This document shows positions 1 through 8,629 of a stretch of DNA of 64,000 bases, one piece after another; position 1 is the first letter of the stretch; each line of letters begins with the position of its first letter. Below the pieces are notes generated by a model. The model saw only the letters and a list, made by a program, of their open reading frames with translations. It had not been told where the DNA came from and did not search any database. Position numbers and translations under genes: made by a program. This stretch comes from Aliishimia ponticola (GTDB lineage Bacteria; Pseudomonadota; Alphaproteobacteria; Rhodobacterales; Rhodobacteraceae): assembly GCF_004803475.1 (NCBI RefSeq), contig NZ_SRKY01000001.1, forward strand, positions 248,001 through 312,000, given 5' to 3'.

Positions 1-1
1 C

Positions 2-394
2 CTCACCATCCTGCTGGCGCATATCGCGTTCTGCATCCCCTTTGCCTATATGCCGATCTCGGCCCGGATGCAGGGGATCGAAGCCAGCTACGAACAGGCC
101 GCGATGGACCTTTACGCCACCAAGCGAATGGCCTTCACGCGCATTCTGATGCCGCTGATGATGCCGGGGATCGTGTCGGGCTTCATCCTCGCCTTCATCA
201 TTTCGCTCGACGATTTCATCATCACCAATTTCGTGAAAGGCGCGGGCGTCGAGACGCTGCCAACCGCGATCTTCGGCGCGGTAAAACAAGGGATCAAACC
301 CAACATCATGGCGATTTCGACACTGCTTTTGCTGGTGTCCATCGTCATGGTCGCGCTGTCATGGCTGATCGGCCGTAAAGACCAAAAAACCTGA
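2..394 (+). CDS. potC: Polyamine ABC transporter permease (PotC/PotI type), 3' end only
   Basis: C-terminal 130 residues of an inner-membrane permease; the 5' end lies outside the window and the reading frame is open from base 2. The EAA loop that docks on the ATPase is visible ([16 protein letters not shown], then MPLMMPGI), followed by two hydrophobic segments and the stretch [13 protein letters not shown], which is typical of spermidine/putrescine permeases. It is followed 20 bases later by a PotD-type binding protein, so the assignment to polyamine uptake rests on both sequence and neighbour. The exact substrate (putrescine or spermidine) cannot be read from this fragment. Confidence 0.9.
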   Translation, partial: LTILLAHIAFCIPFAYMPISARMQGIEASYEQAAMDLYATKRMAFTRILMPLMMPGIVSGFILAFIISLDDFIITNFVKGAGVETLPTAIFGAVKQGIKPNIMAISTLLLLVSIVMVALSWLIGRKDQKT

Positions 395-414
395 ATCCAA
401 CAGAGGAAGAACAC

Positions 415-1443
415 ATGAAAAAACTGCTAAGCACAGCGATGGCATTCGGCCTTCTGGCGGGCACCGCCCATGCGGAAGGCAAGCTCGTGATTTACCACTG
501 GTTCGAATACATCCCGCAAGAGCTGCTGGATACGTTCAGCGAAAAATACGACGTCGAAGTGGTCATGGATACCTATGACAGCAACGAGGCGCTGTTGGCC
601 GCGCTCAAGGCGGGCGGGATCGGCACCTATGACGTTGCCGTACCGGGGGATTACATGGTCCAGATCATGGGCAATGAAGGTCTGCTGGACACGATTGCCG
701 AAGGTGAGCTTGCCAACAAGGGCAATATCGCGCCGGAATGGGCGGACCCTTCCTTCGATCCGGGCCGCGCGTCGTCGATCCCATATCAGTGGGGCTCTAC
801 CTCTTTCGCGGTGAACCGCGATGATTACGCGGGCGATATCAGCACCACCGATATCCTGTTCAACCCCCCGGCGGAACTGGCTGGCAAGATCAACATGCTC
901 GACAGTCAGGGCGAAGTGCTGGCCATGGCGGCGCTGCATATGGGCATCCCGCAATGCTCCGGCGACCGGGCGCAGCTGAGCGCGCTGAACGACATGCTGC
1001 AAGCGGCCAAGGCGAACTGGGCAAGCTTCAATTCCGACACCGCCAAGGAAGTGCTGGTGTCCGGCGACGCGGCGGTTGGCCAGATCTACGACGGGTTTGC
1101 CGCCAAGGCGCGCGCCGAAGGGGCCAATGTGGAATACGCGTTCCCCGCGCAAGGCTATGTCGTGTGGATGGACAATGTCGTGCTGCTGAAGGACGCGCCC
1201 AACCGCGAGAACGCGCTGTTGTTCATGGATTTCCTGCTGGAGCCGGAAAACATCGCGGCCGTGTCCAACTATGCGCGCTACAATTCCGGGCTGACGGGTG
1301 TGGAAGCCTATCTTGACCCCACGCTTGCCACGCAGCCCGAAAGCAACCCGCCCGCAGAGGCCGGCGCCGGTGTTTTCATCGAAGTGTGCGATCAGGCCAC
1401 GCAGGAAGTCTATGACCAGATCTGGACGAACCTGAAGAAGTAA
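415..1443 (+). CDS. potD: Spermidine/putrescine-binding periplasmic protein
   Basis: 342 residues. A Sec signal peptide covers about residues 1-20 (MKKLLSTAMAFGLLAGTAHA), so the mature protein is periplasmic and delivers polyamine to the upstream permease. The LVIYHWFEYIPQ start of the mature chain and the YDVAVPGDYMVQIM block are characteristic of the PotD/PotF family, and the length is normal. The start is preceded by an AGGAAGA ribosome binding site. It is the last gene of the operon: a strong terminator hairpin follows. Two cysteines (near 180 and 325) may form a disulfide in the periplasm. Confidence 0.93.
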   Translation: MKKLLSTAMAFGLLAGTAHAEGKLVIYHWFEYIPQELLDTFSEKYDVEVVMDTYDSNEALLAALKAGGIGTYDVAVPGDYMVQIMGNEGLLDTIAEGELANKGNIAPEWADPSFDPGRASSIPYQWGSTSFAVNRDDYAGDISTTDILFNPPAELAGKINMLDSQGEVLAMAALHMGIPQCSGDRAQLSALNDMLQAAKANWASFNSDTAKEVLVSGDAAVGQIYDGFAAKARAEGANVEYAFPAQGYVVWMDNVVLLKDAPNRENALLFMDFLLEPENIAAVSNYARYNSGLTGVEAYLDPTLATQPESNPPAEAGAGVFIEVCDQATQEVYDQIWTNLKK

Positions 1444-1451
1444 TGCGCCGC

Positions 1452-1493
1452 CGCGCCGCCCCCCGTTCGGCAGAGGGGCGGCGCGATCCTTTT
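1452..1493 (+). terminator. Rho-independent terminator after potD
   Basis: An 11-base perfect stem, 1452-1462 with 1475-1485, a 12-base loop, then ATCCTTTT. It sits 8 bases after the potD stop and closes the polyamine operon. Confidence 0.8.
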
Positions 1494-1575
1494 GCGTCCG
1501 GGGCACCTGACGGCCCGATCCATGACTGCGCCGATTGGCAATGGCGCCGGGCCAAAGCCAACCGGCCCCGAACGG

Positions 1576-2601
1576 TTACATTTCGATCACCATACGCCCG
1601 TCAACCTTGCCAGCTTCGAGATCGGCGAAGATCGTATTGATGTCGTCCAGTTTCGCTTTGTTGATATGGGTTTTGACCTTGCCCTCATTTGCGAATTGAA
1701 CCGCTTCGGCAAGATCCTTGCGCGTGCCGACGATGGAGCCCCGCGTGGTGATACGCTTGAGCACGACATCGAAGATCGGCATCGGAAAATCGCCCGGCGG
1801 CAGCCCGTTCAGCGCAATCGTTCCCTTGCGCCGGACCATGGCAATGGCCTGCGCGAAAGCCGGGGTGGAGACCGCCGTCACCACCACGCCATGCGCGCCG
1901 CCATCGGTCGCCTTGATCACCTGATCCACCGCGTCCGCATCGCGCGCATTCACGGCTACATCGGCCCCCAGTTTCTTGGCAAGGGCAAGCTTCTCATCGG
2001 TCACGTCCAGCGCAATGATGTGAAGGCCCATCGCCTTGGCATATTGAACGGCTACATGGCCCAGGCCCCCAACACCGGAAATCGCAACCCATTCGCCCGG
2101 CTTCGCCTCGGTCTCCTTGATGCCCTTGTAGGTCGTCACACCGGCACACAGGATCGGGGCCATGGCCGCGAAATCCACGTCATCGGGAAATTTCGCGACG
2201 TATTTCGCATTGCCGATCGCGTATTCCGCGAATGTCCCATTCACGGTGTAGCCGCTCATATGTTGGGATTCGCACAAGGTCTCCCAGCCGGTTTCGCAGA
2301 ACTCGCAGCCGCCGCACGCATCGTGCAGCCATGCGATCCCCACCTTGTCGCCTTCCTTCACTTCGGTCACGTCCGGCCCAAGCGCCACGACGATACCCGC
2401 GCCCTCATGGCCGGGGATGAAGGGAACCGTCGGCTTGAACGGCCAGTCGCCATTGGCCGCGTGCAGGTCCGTGTGACACACGCCTGTCGCGACGATTTTC
2501 ACCAGCACTTCGCCCGGACCGGGCGTCGGGATTGGCACGTCTTCGATGACCAGCGGCTTGCCGAATTCATGCACCACTGCTGCCTTCATCATTTTTTCCA
2601 T
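1576..2601 (-). CDS. adhP: Zinc-dependent alcohol dehydrogenase, AdhP type
   Basis: 341-residue cytosolic medium-chain dehydrogenase that interconverts primary alcohols and aldehydes with NAD. Catalytic zinc ligands are C42, H65-E66 and C152; the structural zinc site is C96, C99, C102 and C110; the Rossmann glycine motif GVGGLG is at 176-181. Length fits the bacterial tetrameric ADH group. The start at 2601 has an AAGGAG site seven bases upstream; the internal Met4 and Met5 are weaker choices. It is transcribed away from an aldehyde dehydrogenase, so the pair could form a two-step alcohol-to-acid route, which is inference. Confidence 0.92.
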   Translation of the reverse strand: MEKMMKAAVVHEFGKPLVIEDVPIPTPGPGEVLVKIVATGVCHTDLHAANGDWPFKPTVPFIPGHEGAGIVVALGPDVTEVKEGDKVGIAWLHDACGGCEFCETGWETLCESQHMSGYTVNGTFAEYAIGNAKYVAKFPDDVDFAAMAPILCAGVTTYKGIKETEAKPGEWVAISGVGGLGHVAVQYAKAMGLHIIALDVTDEKLALAKKLGADVAVNARDADAVDQVIKATDGGAHGVVVTAVSTPAFAQAIAMVRRKGTIALNGLPPGDFPMPIFDVVLKRITTRGSIVGTRKDLAEAVQFANEGKVKTHINKAKLDDINTIFADLEAGKVDGRMVIEM

Positions 2602-2653
2602 GGGGGTCTCCTTGCTGCGGATCGTCTTCGCCTGAACGTTTATCGCCCCGGTG

Positions 2654-2694
2654 CTTCGGCAGATTGACCAATGTCAGTTCATGGCGTGCCGAAG
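2654..2694. promoter_or_regulatory. Inverted repeat between divergent adhP and aldehyde dehydrogenase genes
   Basis: CTTCGGCA at 2654-2661 is repeated inverted as TGCCGAAG at 2687-2694, with a 25-base spacer, inside the 205-base divergent intergenic region. Its size and place suit a shared operator. No regulator is next to it, so the role is a guess. Confidence 0.3.
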
Positions 2695-2806
2695 GGTGGT
2701 TTGGTCGGCAAACGCGGGGCGCGGGCAACTCCCGAAGACGATTGGGAAAAACCAAAGCGCGCGCCCCCGTGAAAAGCTGACCACTAATCCCCTCAGGAAA
2801 ACAGCC

Positions 2807-4198
2807 ATGTCCTATGCTACCACCAACCCCTATACCGGCGAAGTCGTGAAGACGTTCTCGGAAAACACCGATGCAGAGATCGTCGCTGCGATCGAAAAAG
2901 CAGACCACGCCTTTCAGTCCTGGAAAGAGACCAGCTTTGCCGAACGCGCGCAGGTCATGCAAAAAGCGGCCGACCTGTTGCGGCGTGACGCCGATCATTA
3001 TGCGGGGCTTCTGACCTTGGAAATGGGCAAGCTGCTGTCCGAGGCGAAGGGCGAGGTCGAACTATCGGCCCGGATTTTTGAATATTACGCCGAACATGCG
3101 GAAAAACAGCTCAAGCCCGAGAAACTCCCGGTGGCCGATTTGGCTGAGGGGGAGGCGATGCTAGTCCATGATCCGTTGGGTGTTCTCTTGGCGGTGGAGC
3201 CGTGGAACTTCCCCTTCTATCAGGTCGCACGCATCATCGCGCCGCAATTGTCCGCCGGGAATACCTTGTTGCTGAAACATGCGGCCATCGTTCCGCAAAG
3301 CGCCGCCGCGATGGAAAGCCTGATGCAGAAGGCAGGTCTGCCGGACGGCGCGTTCATCAACCTGTATCCGTCCCATTCCCAGATCGAGATGATCATCGAA
3401 CACCCGCTGGTGCGGGGCGTGGCGCTGACGGGATCGGAAGGCGCGGGCGCCGTGGTGGCCGCCGCCGCCGGACGGGCGTTGAAAAAATCTACGCTTGAGT
3501 TGGGCGGCGCCGATGCGTTTGTCGTGCTGGCCGATGCGGATATGGAAAAGACCGTTGAATGGGCGGTGTTTGGTCGCCACTGGAACGGTGGGCAGGTCTG
3601 TGTGTCCTCCAAGCGCATGATCATCGTCGATGAGGTCTATGACGAGTTCCTTGAGCGTTACACGAAAGGTGTGGCGGGGCTTGTCGCCGGTGATCCGCGT
3701 GATCCCAAGACAACCCTAGCGCCGCTTTCCTCGCGCGGCGCGGTGGATGATATCAACAAGCAGATCCAAGAGGCGGTCAAACTTGGCGCGACGGCGACGG
3801 AGATTGGCCCGAAGGTTCCTAATCAGGGTAATTTCGTTCAGCCCACCATCCTCACCGATATCGGCGAAGACAATCCGGCCCGTTATTGGGAATTCTTCGG
3901 CCCCGTGTCGATGTTGTTCCGCGCCAAGGATGAGGCCGACGCCATTCGGATCGCGAACGATTCCCCCTTCGGTCTTGGCGGGTCTGTCTTCACGACCGAC
4001 ACCAAACATGGGGCCGAGGTCGCCAGACAGATTTCGACCGGCATGGTGTTCGTCAATCACCCGACAATGGTGAAAGCCGACTTGCCCTTTGGCGGCATCC
4101 GGAATTCCGGCTATGGCCGCGAGCTTTTGGGCCTGGGGATCAAGGAATTCGTCAATCACAAGCTTATTGATGTTGTCGATATCGACGCCGAATTCTGA
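2807..4198 (+). CDS. NAD(P)-dependent aldehyde dehydrogenase, succinate-semialdehyde type (Sad/YneI-like)
   Basis: 463 residues counted from the ATG at 2807, which has an AGGAAA site and begins MSYATTNPYTG as this family does; the frame stays open upstream to 2651 but that extension looks non-coding. Catalytic residues are visible: N134 in EPWNFPF, E231 in LELGGADA and nucleophile C265 in GGQVCVSS. The short chain and EPWNFPFYQ resemble the Sad/YneI branch that oxidises succinate semialdehyde to succinate, the last step of putrescine and GABA breakdown. That would fit the polyamine transporter two genes away, but other aldehydes are possible, including products of the divergent AdhP. Confidence 0.85.
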   Translation: MSYATTNPYTGEVVKTFSENTDAEIVAAIEKADHAFQSWKETSFAERAQVMQKAADLLRRDADHYAGLLTLEMGKLLSEAKGEVELSARIFEYYAEHAEKQLKPEKLPVADLAEGEAMLVHDPLGVLLAVEPWNFPFYQVARIIAPQLSAGNTLLLKHAAIVPQSAAAMESLMQKAGLPDGAFINLYPSHSQIEMIIEHPLVRGVALTGSEGAGAVVAAAAGRALKKSTLELGGADAFVVLADADMEKTVEWAVFGRHWNGGQVCVSSKRMIIVDEVYDEFLERYTKGVAGLVAGDPRDPKTTLAPLSSRGAVDDINKQIQEAVKLGATATEIGPKVPNQGNFVQPTILTDIGEDNPARYWEFFGPVSMLFRAKDEADAIRIANDSPFGLGGSVFTTDTKHGAEVARQISTGMVFVNHPTMVKADLPFGGIRNSGYGRELLGLGIKEFVNHKLIDVVDIDAEF

Positions 4199-4212
4199 CG
4201 TTCCAAGACAAC

Positions 4213-4237
4213 GGGCGGGCAGAGTGCCCGCCCTTCG
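4213..4237 (+). terminator. Terminator hairpin after the aldehyde dehydrogenase
   Basis: Nine-base perfect stem, GGGCGGGCA 4213-4221 and TGCCCGCCC 4225-4233, with a GAG loop and a short T-containing tail. The rest of the 242-base gap up to dusA shows no gene. Confidence 0.65.
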
Positions 4238-4440
4238 GTGTTTCAGCCTGCGGCGCGCCCCAAGCGCGCCGCATTGCCTACATGGTCGCCCCAGCCATGC
4301 TCCCCTGAAAGCCATGCGCCGGGGTGGTTTCCCTCACGCGCCCATATCGTCTATAGACACGCCGATACGGGCACATCCGGGAAGTTTGGCCCGCATCCCG
4401 GCATCGCCGCATCCGCCGCAACAGGTCGAAGACACGAAAC

Positions 4441-5427
4441 ATGCAGTTGATACAACACGCCAGATTGTCCGTCGCCCCCATGATGGATTGGACCGACCGG
4501 CATTGTCGGTATCTGCATCGGCTGCTCTCCGGTCAAACGCTGCTTTATACGGAAATGGTGACCGCGCCCGCGTTGGTGCGCGGCGGGGCGTTGCATTTGC
4601 TGGACTTTTCGGCAGAGGAACATCCGGTTGCCTTGCAGCTTGGCGGCTCCGACCCGGCGGAACTTGCGCAGGCGGCCCGGCTGGGCGCGGCGCATGGATA
4701 TGACGAGATCAACCTCAACTGCGGCTGCCCATCCGACCGGGTGCAATCGGGCAGCTTCGGCGCGGTTTTGATGAAGACACCGGGGCTGGTGGCCGATTGC
4801 GTGGCGGCGATGCGGGATGCGGTCGATGTCGAGGTCACGGTGAAATGCCGTATCGGTGTGGATGACCAGAACCCCGAAGAGGTCTTGCCCGAATTCCTCG
4901 CCCGCATCGTCGCGGCGGGCTGCGAGCGGGTCACGATCCATGCGCGCAAGGCATGGCTCGAAGGGCTGAGCCCCAAGGAAAACCGCGATATCCCGCCGCT
5001 GGACTATGATCTGGTGCATCGCATGAAGGGGCTGTTTCCGAACCTGCATATCTCTGTCAACGGCGGCATTGCCTCGCTGGACGCGGCCGAGGCGTTCCTT
5101 GAGGGCGGGCTGGACGGGGTGATGATCGGGCGCGCGGCCTACCATCAGCCCGCCGACATTCTGTGCGCCGCCGATAGCCGCATCTATGGGGTGGGGGAGG
5201 TGTCCGACCCGCGCGCCGTGGTCGAGGCGATGAAGCCCTATATCGATGCGCATCTGTCGTCAGGCGGCAAGCTGGGGCAAGTCACCCGGCACATGCTGGG
5301 ATTGTTCGCCGGCAAGCCCGGCGCGCGGCAGTGGCGCCGGGTGCTGAGCGAAGATGCCCCGCGCCCCGGCGCCGGGATCGAGGTTCTGGACAAGGCCCTG
5401 TCGATGATGGATCAGCGCGCCGCGTAA
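4441..5427 (+). CDS. dusA: tRNA-dihydrouridine(20/20a) synthase DusA
   Basis: 328-residue flavoenzyme that reduces uridine in the D-loop of tRNA using FMN and NADPH. The N-terminal SVAPMMDWTDRHCR block, catalytic C96 in NLNCGCPSDRVQSG and the HARKAWLEGLSPKENR segment near residue 167 identify the DusA branch rather than DusB or DusC. The TIM-barrel phosphate site (SVNGGI, then DGVMIGRAAY) is intact. Length is normal. It appears to be a single gene between a terminator and the VPLPA-CTERM gene. Confidence 0.95.
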   Translation: MQLIQHARLSVAPMMDWTDRHCRYLHRLLSGQTLLYTEMVTAPALVRGGALHLLDFSAEEHPVALQLGGSDPAELAQAARLGAAHGYDEINLNCGCPSDRVQSGSFGAVLMKTPGLVADCVAAMRDAVDVEVTVKCRIGVDDQNPEEVLPEFLARIVAAGCERVTIHARKAWLEGLSPKENRDIPPLDYDLVHRMKGLFPNLHISVNGGIASLDAAEAFLEGGLDGVMIGRAAYHQPADILCAADSRIYGVGEVSDPRAVVEAMKPYIDAHLSSGGKLGQVTRHMLGLFAGKPGARQWRRVLSEDAPRPGAGIEVLDKALSMMDQRAA

Positions 5428-5524
5428 TGGCGTGAACCCGCCGACCCAAGCGAGGATGCACCCTCATAGGTAGAAATGTGATATGATCCCCCCATTCACT
5501 GAATCCGTTTTTGGGGGAAAACTC

Positions 5525-6271
5525 ATGAAACAGACCCTTCTTGCGAGTGTTGCGGCGCTTGCCTTTACATCTTGTGCGGCGGTTGCGGCCACGCTTGATC
5601 CGGGCGGTGTCGAGAACCTGTTCGGGACAACTGCGGCAGATCCGGTACATGGCGGTGTTCAGGTCGTTGCGAACGACAATCTGCTGCCGTTTACACTGGA
5701 CCCGACACCTATCACCCCATTCTCATTGGTCGGCGGCAATATCCAGAACCGCGTTATGACCAAACCGACGGGAGACTTGGTATTCGCGCCGCGGATCAGG
5801 GACACCTACAATATCGACGGCGGCTTTTTCGCGATCACCGGGATGCAGCTGACGGGCTATGGGGACACCAGCCTTGAAGTTGAATACAGGACCGACGGCC
5901 TTGGCGATAAGGGCCCGACAAGCGCGTCCCGCTCTGCCGATGGGAATACGGTGACGCTGCGCTATGGCGATCCGCTTTTGATCGGTGCGCTGGTGGGGCA
6001 GTCACAGGAAGAAAGCCTGTTTCCCAGCCTGGTCACGGATGCGACCGACTATGATCTGACCGGGACAGCGACGATCTTCGGCTATCTGATCGACGACGCG
6101 ACCTATCTTGCCGGTGGCGGCGTGGTGCAGGACGGGGAATTGATCAGCGTGATGATCGACGGGCTGGCCGTTCCGATCTCCCCGGTGCCGTTGCCCGCAT
6201 CCGCCTCGCTTCTTGGTGCCGGGGTGGCCGGGTTTGGCCTGCTACGCCGCAAACGCCGCGCGCGAAGCTGA
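5525..6271 (+). CDS. VPLPA-CTERM sorting-domain secreted protein
   Basis: 248 residues from the ATG at 5525, which has a GGGGGAAAA site; an earlier ATG at 5483 has none and would bury the signal peptide. Residues 1-22 form a Sec signal. The C-terminus carries the whole tripartite sorting tag: VPLPAS, a hydrophobic segment (LLGAGVAGFGLL) and a basic RRKRRAR tail. This VPLPA-CTERM form is known from Rhodobacterales, where a dedicated exosortase-like enzyme processes the tag and the protein goes to the surface or matrix. No exosortase or polysaccharide genes are in the window. The middle part has no domain I recognise. Confidence 0.85.
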   Translation: MKQTLLASVAALAFTSCAAVAATLDPGGVENLFGTTAADPVHGGVQVVANDNLLPFTLDPTPITPFSLVGGNIQNRVMTKPTGDLVFAPRIRDTYNIDGGFFAITGMQLTGYGDTSLEVEYRTDGLGDKGPTSASRSADGNTVTLRYGDPLLIGALVGQSQEESLFPSLVTDATDYDLTGTATIFGYLIDDATYLAGGGVVQDGELISVMIDGLAVPISPVPLPASASLLGAGVAGFGLLRRKRRARS

Positions 6272-6300
6272 CACTGGCGCTTTGATCTGACAGGCGCTAC

Positions 6301-6332
6301 ACCCTGCCCGCAAGAATATGAGGGGGCAGGGT
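6301..6332 (+). promoter_or_regulatory. Hairpin overlapping the ribosome binding site of the TauE/SafE gene
   Basis: ACCCTGCCC (6301-6309) pairs perfectly with GGGCAGGGT (6324-6332) around a 14-base loop, and the start ATG is at 6335. The 3' arm contains the purine-rich Shine-Dalgarno region. It could lower translation of the exporter or act as a terminator for the upstream gene, although there is no T run. Confidence 0.45.
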
Positions 6333-6334
6333 AG

Positions 6335-7159
6335 ATGGCCGATACGGCGCTTTTGGTGCAAATGCTGGTTCTGCTGCTGGTGATCGGCGGCTTTGCCGGT
6401 GTGCTGGCGGGGCTTTTGGGCGTCGGGGGCGGGATCGTTCTTGTTCCCGCCTTTTTCTATGCGTTTCAAACGCTTGGCTATGATGGGCCGCAACTGATGC
6501 AGATGTGCCTTGCCACGTCGCTGGCAACGATCATCGTGACGTCCATGCGCTCTGTGCTGAGCCATAACAAGAAGGGCGCGGTGGATTGGGAGATCCTGCG
6601 CCGCTGGAGCCCGGGCATCGTCATCGGTGCGGTGCTGGGGGTTTGGCTTGTCTCTGGCCTGAAGTCCCAGACATTGCAGATCGTGTTCGGCTGCCTGGCC
6701 ATCATCATCGGTCTTTACATGCTGCTTGGGCGTGCGCATTGGCGCTTGCGTGACAGTATGCCCGGCCTTCTGGGCACGGCGGTTCTGTCGCCGCTGATGG
6801 GGTTCGGATCGGTGCTGATGGGCATCGGCGGCGGCTCTTTCGGGGTGCCTTTGATGAGCCTGATGAACGTACCGATTCACCGTGCCGTGGCGACGGCGGC
6901 GGGCTTTGGTGTGGTGATCGCGGTGCCTTCGGTGCTGGGGTTCCTGATGGTGCAGATCGACCCCGCGATGCGCCCGCCGCTGACCCTTGGATCTGTCAAC
7001 CTTGTGGCATTCGTGCTGGTCATCGCGATGACGCTGATCACGACCCCTTGGGGGGTGAAGCTGGCCCATGCGATGGATCCCGGCCCGCTCAAGAAGGCGT
7101 TCGGCGTGTTCCTGACACTGGTGGCGCTCAACATGCTGCGCAAAGCGATGCTGGGCTAG
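6335..7159 (+). CDS. TauE/SafE-family membrane transporter (sulfite/organosulfonate exporter family)
   Basis: 274-residue inner-membrane protein with about eight hydrophobic segments. Two diagnostic repeats are present: GFAGVLAGLLGVGGGIVLVPAF near residue 18, and a matching GSVLMGIGGGSFGVPLMSLM near residue 155, the duplicated glycine-rich halves of the TauE/SafE fold. The family exports small anions such as sulfite or sulfoacetate, but substrates are rarely known. The next gene starts four bases after the stop, suggesting co-translation with a PhyH-like dioxygenase. Confidence 0.88.
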   Translation: MADTALLVQMLVLLLVIGGFAGVLAGLLGVGGGIVLVPAFFYAFQTLGYDGPQLMQMCLATSLATIIVTSMRSVLSHNKKGAVDWEILRRWSPGIVIGAVLGVWLVSGLKSQTLQIVFGCLAIIIGLYMLLGRAHWRLRDSMPGLLGTAVLSPLMGFGSVLMGIGGGSFGVPLMSLMNVPIHRAVATAAGFGVVIAVPSVLGFLMVQIDPAMRPPLTLGSVNLVAFVLVIAMTLITTPWGVKLAHAMDPGPLKKAFGVFLTLVALNMLRKAMLG

Positions 7160-7163
7160 CGCG

Positions 7164-7901
7164 ATGGCGCTGGCCGACACCGGGGCAGTGCAGTTTGCCG
7201 CGACCGACGACAGCCGAAACTGGGCGCGTGCGGCCTATCACGCGGCGCTGCGCCTTCCCCGGACGCAAGGCGATCTGAGGCACGGGCGCACATGGTTCCC
7301 CGGCGTCGATGCGCTGCCGAACGCTGCCGATGGCAGTGTGGATGGCGTGGCACTTCGCGGCCCATGGCAGGACGCGCTGCCACTGCATGGCGCGCCGCTG
7401 CACAGGGCGCAGCTGTCCATCGTCTATCCCGGCTATCCGCAACGTGACCCGGACCAGTCCGAGGCGAACCACCGCTACCGCGTCACGCGCTGCGCCGCGC
7501 ATGTGGACGGGCTGCTGCCAGACGGGCCGGACCGCCGGCGCTTTGCCCGCGAGTTCCACGCCTATATCCTTGGCATACACCTCAATGACTGTGCCGACGC
7601 GCCAACGGTGTTCTGGCCCGGCAGTCACCGGATCGTCGCAGAGGCGCTGCGGCAGGCCATAGGGGCAGGGCCGATCGCGCAGACCGACATAACCGAGGCT
7701 TACCACGAAGCGCGACGCAAGGTGTTCGACACGGTTGATCCCAAACCACTGCAAGGCGCGCCGGGCGCTGCACTGCTGCTGCACCGCTTCACATTGCATG
7801 GGACAGCGCCCTGGACGGGCGGCGATCACGCCGAGGGGCGGATGACCGCGTTCTTCAGGCCGGAATTTCCGGACCCGCAGACATGGCTGAATGCGCCCTG
7901 A
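7164..7901 (+). CDS. Phytanoyl-CoA dioxygenase-like (PhyH/2OG-Fe(II)) protein
   Basis: 245 residues. The facial triad of a non-haem iron oxygenase can be placed: H113 and D115 in AAHVDGL, then H212 in LHGTAPW, with R226 in EGRMTAFFRP as the likely 2-oxoglutarate anchor. The GIHLNDCADAPTVFWPGSH block between them matches the PhyH jelly roll, where a histidine in PGSH is common. The likely reaction is 2-oxoglutarate-dependent hydroxylation; the substrate is unknown. It sits four bases after the TauE/SafE gene, so the two probably share a transcript. Confidence 0.65.
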   Translation: MALADTGAVQFAATDDSRNWARAAYHAALRLPRTQGDLRHGRTWFPGVDALPNAADGSVDGVALRGPWQDALPLHGAPLHRAQLSIVYPGYPQRDPDQSEANHRYRVTRCAAHVDGLLPDGPDRRRFAREFHAYILGIHLNDCADAPTVFWPGSHRIVAEALRQAIGAGPIAQTDITEAYHEARRKVFDTVDPKPLQGAPGAALLLHRFTLHGTAPWTGGDHAEGRMTAFFRPEFPDPQTWLNAP

Positions 7902-8144
7902 TCACTTGACCCGCGCCGCGCGCCCACCGCGCCGGGTCTTCGGGGCGGCGACACGGTTGGGCAGGTCTTCCATCACGTCGCGCCGGGCCTCTGGAGTCAT
8001 CCGGGACCAGCCGCCGATCTCGTCGATGGAGCGCGCACAGCCCACGCAAAGCCGCGTCTCGGGGTGGATCACACAGACCTGAACGCAGGGGCTTTCGATC
8101 TCGTTCCGCGTCCAGACCGCGTCTTTGGATTTCTTGTCCACCAT
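7902..8144 (-). CDS. DUF1289 domain protein
   Basis: 80 residues. The DUF1289 signature is clear: ESPCVQVCVIHPETRLCVGC, four cysteines that probably bind a metal, followed by the RSIDEIGGWSRMTPEARRDVM helix. Function is not established for the family. It is the third gene of a ccmI-ruvX-DUF1289 run on the minus strand, eight bases after ruvX. Its stop abuts the stop of the convergent PhyH-like gene. Confidence 0.85.
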   Translation of the reverse strand: MVDKKSKDAVWTRNEIESPCVQVCVIHPETRLCVGCARSIDEIGGWSRMTPEARRDVMEDLPNRVAAPKTRRGGRAARVK

Positions 8145-8152
8145 GATTTTCC

Positions 8153-8629
8153 TTACGCCCGGCTGCGCATGATGCTCAACCGATCCAGCAACCCTTGCAG
8201 GATATAGGCAGCCGCCACGTGGTCGATAACCTCGGCGCGACGTTTGCGGGTCGTATCCGCCTCCAACAGCGCCTTTTCGGCGGCCACGGTAGACAGGCGT
8301 TCATCCCAGAAGGTGATCGGGATGCTGTGCAGATTGTCGAAGTTCCGCGCGAAGGCACGGGTCGATTGGCAGCGCGGCCCCTCGGTCCCGTCCATGTTGC
8401 GCGGCAGGCCTAGAACGATGCCGCCGATCTCGCGCGCGGCAAGAAGCGCCTGCAACGCCGCCGCATCGATGCCGAATTTCTTGCGCTTGATCGTTTCCAG
8501 CGGCGAGGCGACCGACAGCATCCGGTCAGAGACAGCGACGCCAATGGTCTTGGTGCCAAGGTCGATCCCGGCCACTGCCGCGCCTTGGGGCAGGGCGGCG
8601 ACGAAATCCTCGATCTCTTCGTAGATCAA
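8153..8629 (-). CDS. ruvX: Putative pre-16S rRNA nuclease / Holliday junction resolvase-like RuvX (YqgF)
   Basis: 158 residues with an RNase H fold. Acidic active-site residues are D23 (AGIDLGTKTIG), E110 (FWDERLST) and D136 (VIDHVAAAYIL). Family members trim the 5' end of 16S rRNA. There is no ATG: the N-terminus begins at a TTG (8629-8627) that overlaps the TGA stop of ccmI as TTGA, the weak-start equivalent of the usual ATGA coupling. Reading on upstream would fuse it to out-of-frame ccmI sequence, so TTG is the sensible start. Translation is probably coupled to ccmI. Confidence 0.87.
   Translation of the reverse strand: MIYEEIEDFVAALPQGAAVAGIDLGTKTIGVAVSDRMLSVASPLETIKRKKFGIDAAALQALLAAREIGGIVLGLPRNMDGTEGPRCQSTRAFARNFDNLHSIPITFWDERLSTVAAEKALLEADTTRKRRAEVIDHVAAAYILQGLLDRLSIMRSRA

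Noticed and set aside
427-1506. Long minus-strand open frame (359 codons) over potD
   Set aside because: Mirror of the high-GC potD codon pattern; the arginine- and histidine-rich product has no domain, while the plus frame is a clear PotD.
2651-2806. N-terminal extension of the aldehyde dehydrogenase (52 codons)
   Set aside because: ATG 2807 has a ribosome binding site and the usual family N-terminus. The extension crosses the inverted repeat.
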